From: JBASEY01 sp049652745
GTDB taxonomy: Bacteria > CSSED10-310
Length of the DNA: 9,514 bases
Assembly: GCA_049652745.1 (NCBI GenBank)
Contig: JBASEY010000018.1
Location: 1 to 9,514, forward strand
Direction: 5' to 3'
In this document: positions 5,852-9,514 of the stretch, piece after piece
Position numbering within the stretch: the stretch's first letter is position 1
Layout of the letters: each line of letters starts with the position of its first letter
Program-made: the position numbers and the translations under genes
The notes under the pieces: model-generated
Told to the model about the DNA's origin: nothing
Seen by the model: the letters and a program-made list of their open reading frames with translations, nothing else
Database searches by the model: none

Positions 5852-7120
5852 TCAATCGGCCGCCATTATCCATCCGGTTAAAACCGCAAAAACCATCAGT
5901 GCCGAACCCCCTGTGCTGAGACCTGGAAACGGCACGCCGGTCATCGGTATCAACTTGATCACTCCACCGACATGCAAAACGCATTGAATCAGCCACATGG
6001 CGCCACATCCGTAGCATACCAGCCGCGTAAAGGCGTCTTTGCAACTTTCGGCCGTCTGTAAACTACGCCGGATAATCAAAAAGACGATCATCAGGATCAT
6101 CATGCTGCCCAGCCAGCCGAATTCCTCCGCAATAGACGCATACACAAAATCTGTTTCAACCAAAGGGATACTGCGTGGTAAACCGTTACCGACACCTCTA
6201 CCGAACAGTTCACCGTTAAAGACGGCAAACAGGGAGCGGATGATTTGGAAGCCATATGTATCCGGCGCTTCGAAAGGGTTCATCCAGGCGCTGATACGAA
6301 GACCGGCTTTATGAATAGTGTGTTGGGCCAGGTAGCCGATCGCCGTTATACCGGCGATACCGATCAGTGGATAGGCAATACGACGCGTAGCCAACGTCAT
6401 CAGAATACCCAACAGCAGGGCAGTGGCGGCCAACATGCCCAGATCGCGCAGGCATATCAGTGTAACACCGGGCATCAACCAGGCGCCGATGACGATGATA
6501 TGTGTGCGCCGGGATTCAGCCGTGAAAAACCGTGAGCCACGCTCGATATGCCGACCGTGATTAACCAATAAACCCGAAAGTCCTATGATCAACAGAGGCT
6601 TCAAAAATTCAGTCGGCGTGGTTTTTCCAGGACCGAACACCGATCCCCGAAACGTGACACCGGTCGCCAGAACTGCGATTCCAATACCGAAAGCCGCTAA
6701 AATCCATAGGCCGGGACTCTTGGAAAGGTATTTTAGTCGGCCATTACCAAATAAAATCGCTGTTGTAACCAGAATCAAAGGCGCCACACCAAAACTCAGG
6801 CAGGATAGGGAATCCCAACTATCGACAGTGAATGAACCCAGTCGATAGTGATAGCTCATACCGATTCCGGTGAGCACGGTCCACAATGGCAGCAGAGTCA
6901 TATCGGCCTTGGATCCGGAGGCGATCAGCAGACCATGCGCGATAAATGCGACAACGATAAATGTAGCCGGCAGTAAAAGATCTTCACTGCGAAAGGCGTC
7001 TTGAACCGATAGTGCAGCGGAGAGAAAAAACGCGCAGACGATACAGATGGCGAATACCAACAATCTGAATTCACGAGGTCGTGCGATAAACCGTCTGCGT
7101 TGTTTAGCGGTTCGGGCCAC
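5852..7120 (-). CDS. SEDS family protein (FtsW/RodA/SpoVE), peptidoglycan glycosyltransferase
   Basis: An integral membrane protein that would polymerise lipid II into glycan strands, together with the class B PBP encoded just upstream. Its 422 residues are mostly hydrophobic helices after a basic N-terminus (MARTAKQRRR). Family landmarks: TPTEFLKP (168-175, the QPSEFxK motif), RDLGML (225-230), the long outer loop RISAWMNPF...YGFQIIRSLFAV (275-300), GRGVGNGLP (308-315), TDFVYASIAEEFGWLG (323-338), and PMTGVPFPGLSTGGSALM (392-409). The start is GTG 7120, with AAGGA 8 bases upstream, inside the 3' end of the PBP gene (17-base overlap), so translation is probably coupled. The usual catalytic Asp of the outer loop (x-D-P-x-G-x-G-Y-Q) seems replaced: the loop reads NPFEAPDTYGFQ, with Ala285 at that place and Asp287 two residues on. 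Whether it serves elongation (RodA) or division (FtsW) cannot be decided here. Confidence 0.93.
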   Translation of the reverse strand: MARTAKQRRRFIARPREFRLLVFAICIVCAFFLSAALSVQDAFRSEDLLLPATFIVVAFIAHGLLIASGSKADMTLLPLWTVLTGIGMSYHYRLGSFTVDSWDSLSCLSFGVAPLILVTTAILFGNGRLKYLSKSPGLWILAAFGIGIAVLATGVTFRGSVFGPGKTTPTEFLKPLLIIGLSGLLVNHGRHIERGSRFFTAESRRTHIIVIGAWLMPGVTLICLRDLGMLAATALLLGILMTLATRRIAYPLIGIAGITAIGYLAQHTIHKAGLRISAWMNPFEAPDTYGFQIIRSLFAVFNGELFGRGVGNGLPRSIPLVETDFVYASIAEEFGWLGSMMILMIVFLIIRRSLQTAESCKDAFTRLVCYGCGAMWLIQCVLHVGGVIKLIPMTGVPFPGLSTGGSALMVFAVLTGWIMAAD

Positions 7121-8675
7121 GATAGATTTCCTTGTCTTCCAGCAAGCCGAGAGTATCGGCCCGCTGGATCAACTGTGCTGCAATAGGAGCAGCAACCGTG
7201 CCGCCCATACCTGCGTGTTCGATCACAACGGCAACAGCCAGAGCAGGCCGTGGCCAGGGAGCAAAACAGACGAAAAGCGCATGACTTTTACTCCCGGCGC
7301 TTTCCGCTGTTCCGGTTTTACCGCCGACAACGATACCCGGCACTTTTGCAGCATGGCCGGTCCCTGTTTCGACCGCTTTGATCATCATACGCGCAACCTG
7401 ATGAGCCGTGCGTTGTTCAAACACTCTATCCCACAACTCCGGCATTTGGGATTCGACCAATTTCGGGCGAAACAACATGCCGCCGTTGCCGATCGCGCCT
7501 GCCATCGACGCCAGATGTAACGGCGTCACCAAGGTATCATCCTGCCCGATACCCAGCCGAGCCGTTCGGGCGATATGCCACTTGGAACGCTCCGGTAACC
7601 GTCCTCGGGCGACGCCGGGCGACGGTCCGGCAAACGGAACCTGTGAGTTCAACCCAAGCCGGGACGCCGACTCCAAAAGTACAGGCGCCGACAAATCCAC
7701 TGCCAAATGAGCAAAATAGACGTTGCAGGATACGGCAAGCGCTTCCGCCAGGTTCAGGTTTCCGTGCCCGGCGAATCCGGGATTGCTGTAATGCGAATGA
7801 TCTTTCACCCGCCGATCGGCAGGGCCGCAATCAAAGCCGGCAGAGCCGCATTTATAAACCGGATCAAATTGCTTTTCGATCGCTGTAGCCGCCGCCAGTA
7901 TTTTAAAAGTTGAACCGGGAGGATACAATCCGTGCGTAGCTCGATTCAAAAACGGACTGTCTGAGGATTTCAGTAGATGTGTCCATACAGCTTCATCGAT
8001 TTTTTCCGGATCGAAACCCGGACGCGATACCATGGCGCGAATACTGCCGTCACGAGGGTCCAACGCTACGATCGATCCAATTTTTCCGCTCAATAATTCC
8101 CAGGCCGCCAATTGTAAATCGTAATCCAACGTCAAAACCACGGGATTACCGCGAAGTGTACGATGAAAAAATGCGTTGCCGACAAGCCGGAATACATCCG
8201 CCGGAGTCTGCACGGATCGGCCCATTAAAAACGAGTCCAGTGTTTTCTCCATACCCGATGAACCGAACTTGGGATGATTATAACCCAAAACATGAGCACC
8301 GGCTTCACCTAAGGGATACAACCGTTTTAACTGCTGATCGGCTTTGGTGTCCATCGCGAGTGGAATATGGTTTCTATCCACCAACGAACCGCGATGGAAG
8401 CGTTCGCCTAGAATTTCACCACGTGGATCGAACCCGCGCTGCACGCGAAGGAAATCGGAAGAAAAGAAACCGAACAACTGCCAGCGGGCCTGGTATCCGG
8501 CCATCAATGCAAACACACAGCAGACGAAAATCGATGCCGTACGGGAAAGTGGTACCAGAGCTGTATTTTTATCAGAGAATCGAACTCGGTATAGAAAAAC
8601 GCCCAATGCACTGATAACTATAACCGTCAAAACCAGTCGAATTTCGTAAATATTTGCGATTATTTTATCTATCAT
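7104..8675 (-). CDS. Class B penicillin-binding protein (peptidoglycan transpeptidase)
   Basis: Cross-links peptidoglycan stem peptides on the outer face of the membrane; the target of beta-lactams. All three catalytic motifs are in order: SxxK at PPGSTFK (Ser255, Lys258), SxN at SCN (316-318), and KTG in GGKTGTAES (453-455). A class-B dimerisation-region motif, RGSLVDRNHIPLA (95-107), precedes the transpeptidase domain (about 175-505). At 523 residues it is shorter than most PBP2 proteins and nearer to the PbpA type that is often paired with an FtsW/RodA gene. Unusually, there are two hydrophobic N-terminal segments (about 13-30 and 45-61) instead of one. The start at ATG 8675 has only a weak upstream ribosome site, but no better in-frame start is seen. 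It is the first gene of a two-gene unit with the SEDS gene, overlapping it by 17 bases. Confidence 0.94.
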   Translation of the reverse strand: MIDKIIANIYEIRLVLTVIVISALGVFLYRVRFSDKNTALVPLSRTASIFVCCVFALMAGYQARWQLFGFFSSDFLRVQRGFDPRGEILGERFHRGSLVDRNHIPLAMDTKADQQLKRLYPLGEAGAHVLGYNHPKFGSSGMEKTLDSFLMGRSVQTPADVFRLVGNAFFHRTLRGNPVVLTLDYDLQLAAWELLSGKIGSIVALDPRDGSIRAMVSRPGFDPEKIDEAVWTHLLKSSDSPFLNRATHGLYPPGSTFKILAAATAIEKQFDPVYKCGSAGFDCGPADRRVKDHSHYSNPGFAGHGNLNLAEALAVSCNVYFAHLAVDLSAPVLLESASRLGLNSQVPFAGPSPGVARGRLPERSKWHIARTARLGIGQDDTLVTPLHLASMAGAIGNGGMLFRPKLVESQMPELWDRVFEQRTAHQVARMMIKAVETGTGHAAKVPGIVVGGKTGTAESAGSKSHALFVCFAPWPRPALAVAVVIEHAGMGGTVAAPIAAQLIQRADTLGLLEDKEIYRGPNR

Positions 8676-8711
8676 ACACCATTTCAGTTCTGAATTAATT
8701 TCATCGAAGTC

Positions 8712-8720
8712 ACTATAGCA
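8712..8720 (-). promoter_or_regulatory. Candidate extended -10 promoter for the PBP-SEDS unit
   Basis: On the minus strand the bases read TGCTATAGT, an extended -10 (TGn followed by a 5/6 match to TATAAT), about 37 bases before the PBP start. No good -35 lies at the right distance, which is tolerable for extended -10 promoters. Apart from this site and the plus-strand elements of the last gene, the 300-base divergent gap 8676-8975 holds no gene I can support. Confidence 0.35.
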
Positions 8721-8826
8721 TCAGAATTGCTTTCGATACAGCGATCACATGATTTTTCTCCGCTATGGCATCGTTGTAGAAATGAATGAATTCGCTTCTT
8801 CGGATGTGATGGTTTCGATGTAAAAA

Positions 8827-8857
8827 TTGACAGGCCACCACTGTTTTTCGCTATGAT
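8827..8857 (+). promoter_or_regulatory. Candidate promoter of the protease-like gene
   Basis: A perfect -35 TTGACA (8827-8832) and a 5/6 -10 TATGAT (8852-8857) are separated by 19 bases, two more than ideal. Transcription would start near 8864 and give a leader of about 110 bases before ATG 8976. Confidence 0.42.
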
Positions 8858-8916
8858 TATCAAGGGGGAAGTTGCCTGGTTCATACGAACAACTTTTCGG
8901 TGGCTTCCGGGTGATT

Positions 8917-8952
8917 CTGAACTACGGATTTATTTAGTTCGGTGGTCTTTTT
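8917..8952 (+). promoter_or_regulatory. Leader stem-loop followed by a T-run (possible attenuator)
   Basis: CTGAACTA (8917-8924) pairs with TAGTTCGG (8935-8942; 8 bp including one G-U) around a 10-base loop, and TTTTT follows at 8948-8952. Upstream, GTTC-ATAC-GAAC (8879-8890) forms a small hairpin, and TTCGGTGG occurs twice (8896-8903, 8938-8945), which would allow alternative pairing. The shape recalls an attenuator or weak terminator in the leader. It matches no riboswitch family I recognise. Confidence 0.35.
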
Positions 8953-8975
8953 AAAAAACAAATGAGGGTAAAAAT

Positions 8976-9514
8976 ATGAATAAACGTTTTATTCTTAGTG
9001 TGTTGCTAAGTTTAACAATCAGTGTCGTAGTGAGCGCTGCAGAAATGGTTGACCGCAATGTTTCCATCTGGCCTATCGACGGTGCGCCCCCTTTCTCAGT
9101 TGTAGCCGACACGGAAGATTTTGGGGTTATAAGAGTATTGAACGCCGATTTCGACCCGCTGAAAAAACTTCCGGATATTCCGAATACGTTACGTATCAAG
9201 GCCGACGATTCGCCTCGTTATCACCTGGTGCAGCTCAACGGCCCTGTGACGGAATCTCATAAGACGAAGCTTCGTCGAGCCGGTTTTGAACCGCGCATAT
9301 ATTTACCCCATTTCACGTTCATTTGCCGAATGGAATCGAAAAACGCCGCTGTAGATGCATTGAAACTGCCTGGTGTTCGCTGGGTCGGGCCTTTTGAGCC
9401 GGCTTATCGAATCAGCCCCTCGATCGGAAATACACCTCTGACAAATCCGGATCGGCTTGTCGATGATCATCTGACTCTTATTGTGACGCTTTTTGAGGGT
9501 GAAACGCTGGAGTC
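8976..9514 (+). CDS. N-terminal part of a secreted protein, probably a subtilisin-like (S8) peptidase; runs off the window
   Basis: The start is ATG 8976, with GAGGG at 8964-8968, 7 bases upstream. The 179 residues visible begin with a clear signal peptide: MNKR, a hydrophobic core to about residue 20, and cleavage around VSA-AE or SAA-E (21-23). Residues about 81-148 (RYHLVQLNGPVTESHKTKLR, PHFTFICRME, LKLPGVRWVGPFEPAYRISP) have the pattern of an inhibitor-I9-like propeptide. This pattern is often found before S8 peptidase domains in large secreted proteins of environmental bacteria: the chain must be read by the enzyme, the segment counts from a pseudo-substrate YLPH region, and the WVGPFEPAYRISP stretch leads into the mature part. 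The catalytic Asp/His/Ser domain would lie beyond 9514 and cannot be seen, so the peptidase call is inference. It is divergent from the PBP gene. Confidence 0.75.
   Translation, partial: MNKRFILSVLLSLTISVVVSAAEMVDRNVSIWPIDGAPPFSVVADTEDFGVIRVLNADFDPLKKLPDIPNTLRIKADDSPRYHLVQLNGPVTESHKTKLRRAGFEPRIYLPHFTFICRMESKNAAVDALKLPGVRWVGPFEPAYRISPSIGNTPLTNPDRLVDDHLTLIVTLFEGETLE

Noticed and set aside
7979..8614. 211-codon plus-strand frame opposite the PBP gene
   Set aside because: The PBP gene on the minus strand carries all catalytic motifs over the same DNA; this frame is Arg/Pro-rich shadow sequence without a start signal.
8684..8884. 66-codon minus-strand frame in the divergent gap
   Set aside because: No Shine-Dalgarno site before its ATG, low-complexity polar sequence, and it overlaps both candidate divergent promoters.
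8864..8945. Cyclic-di-GMP (GEMM) riboswitch in the leader of the last gene
   Set aside because: The GGC/GGTGG bases recall GEMM superficially, but the conserved tetraloop stem and ACGCAAAG core are absent.

Overview
The window looks like a chromosomal piece from an uncultured bacterium. It mixes ordinary housekeeping genes (tryptophanyl-tRNA synthetase, exonuclease III, cell-wall synthesis) with large secreted proteins. The genes use clear Shine-Dalgarno sites (GGAGG, GAGGA, AAGGA, GAGGG) and ATG or GTG starts. Sec-type signal peptides, a thrombospondin-type-3 calcium-binding repeat and FGE-like domains suggest a deep-branching environmental phylum (PVC/FCB or candidate-phylum style). The phylum cannot be fixed from this sequence alone.

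Layout, left to right. (1) Positions 1-480 hold the C-terminal end of an FGE/SUMF1-domain protein. Its N-terminal part is absent, and in its place is a palindromic, internally duplicated sequence of about 80 bp or more. This looks like a remnant gene next to, or cut by, a small repeat element. (2) 749-3598 (+) encodes a 949-residue secreted multidomain protein with a signal peptide, a DUF11-like domain, a FecR-like region, Ig-like regions, a Ca2+-binding repeat and a beta-rich C-terminal domain. (3) 3883-5692 (+) holds trpS and xth, separated by 16 bp and probably co-transcribed. (4) 5852-8675 (-) holds a two-gene cell-wall unit: a class B penicillin-binding protein followed by a SEDS (FtsW/RodA-family) protein, overlapping by 17 bp. 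(5) 8976-9514 (+) is the start of a secreted protein, transcribed divergently from the cell-wall unit and cut by the window edge. It has a signal peptide and an inhibitor-I9-like region typical of the front of subtilisin-like (S8) peptidases.

The SEDS protein (polymerase) and the PBP (transpeptidase) would work together as a peptidoglycan synthase pair. The two secreted proteins belong to the cell surface or surroundings. The trpS-xth pair is housekeeping.

No new defence, CRISPR or mobile-gene system is visible. The points most worth a second look are an altered Fe-S-cluster-type cysteine motif in TrpRS, a displaced acidic residue at the usual catalytic site of the SEDS protein, an extra N-terminal membrane helix in the PBP, the palindromic element at the left edge, and the structured leader of the last gene.
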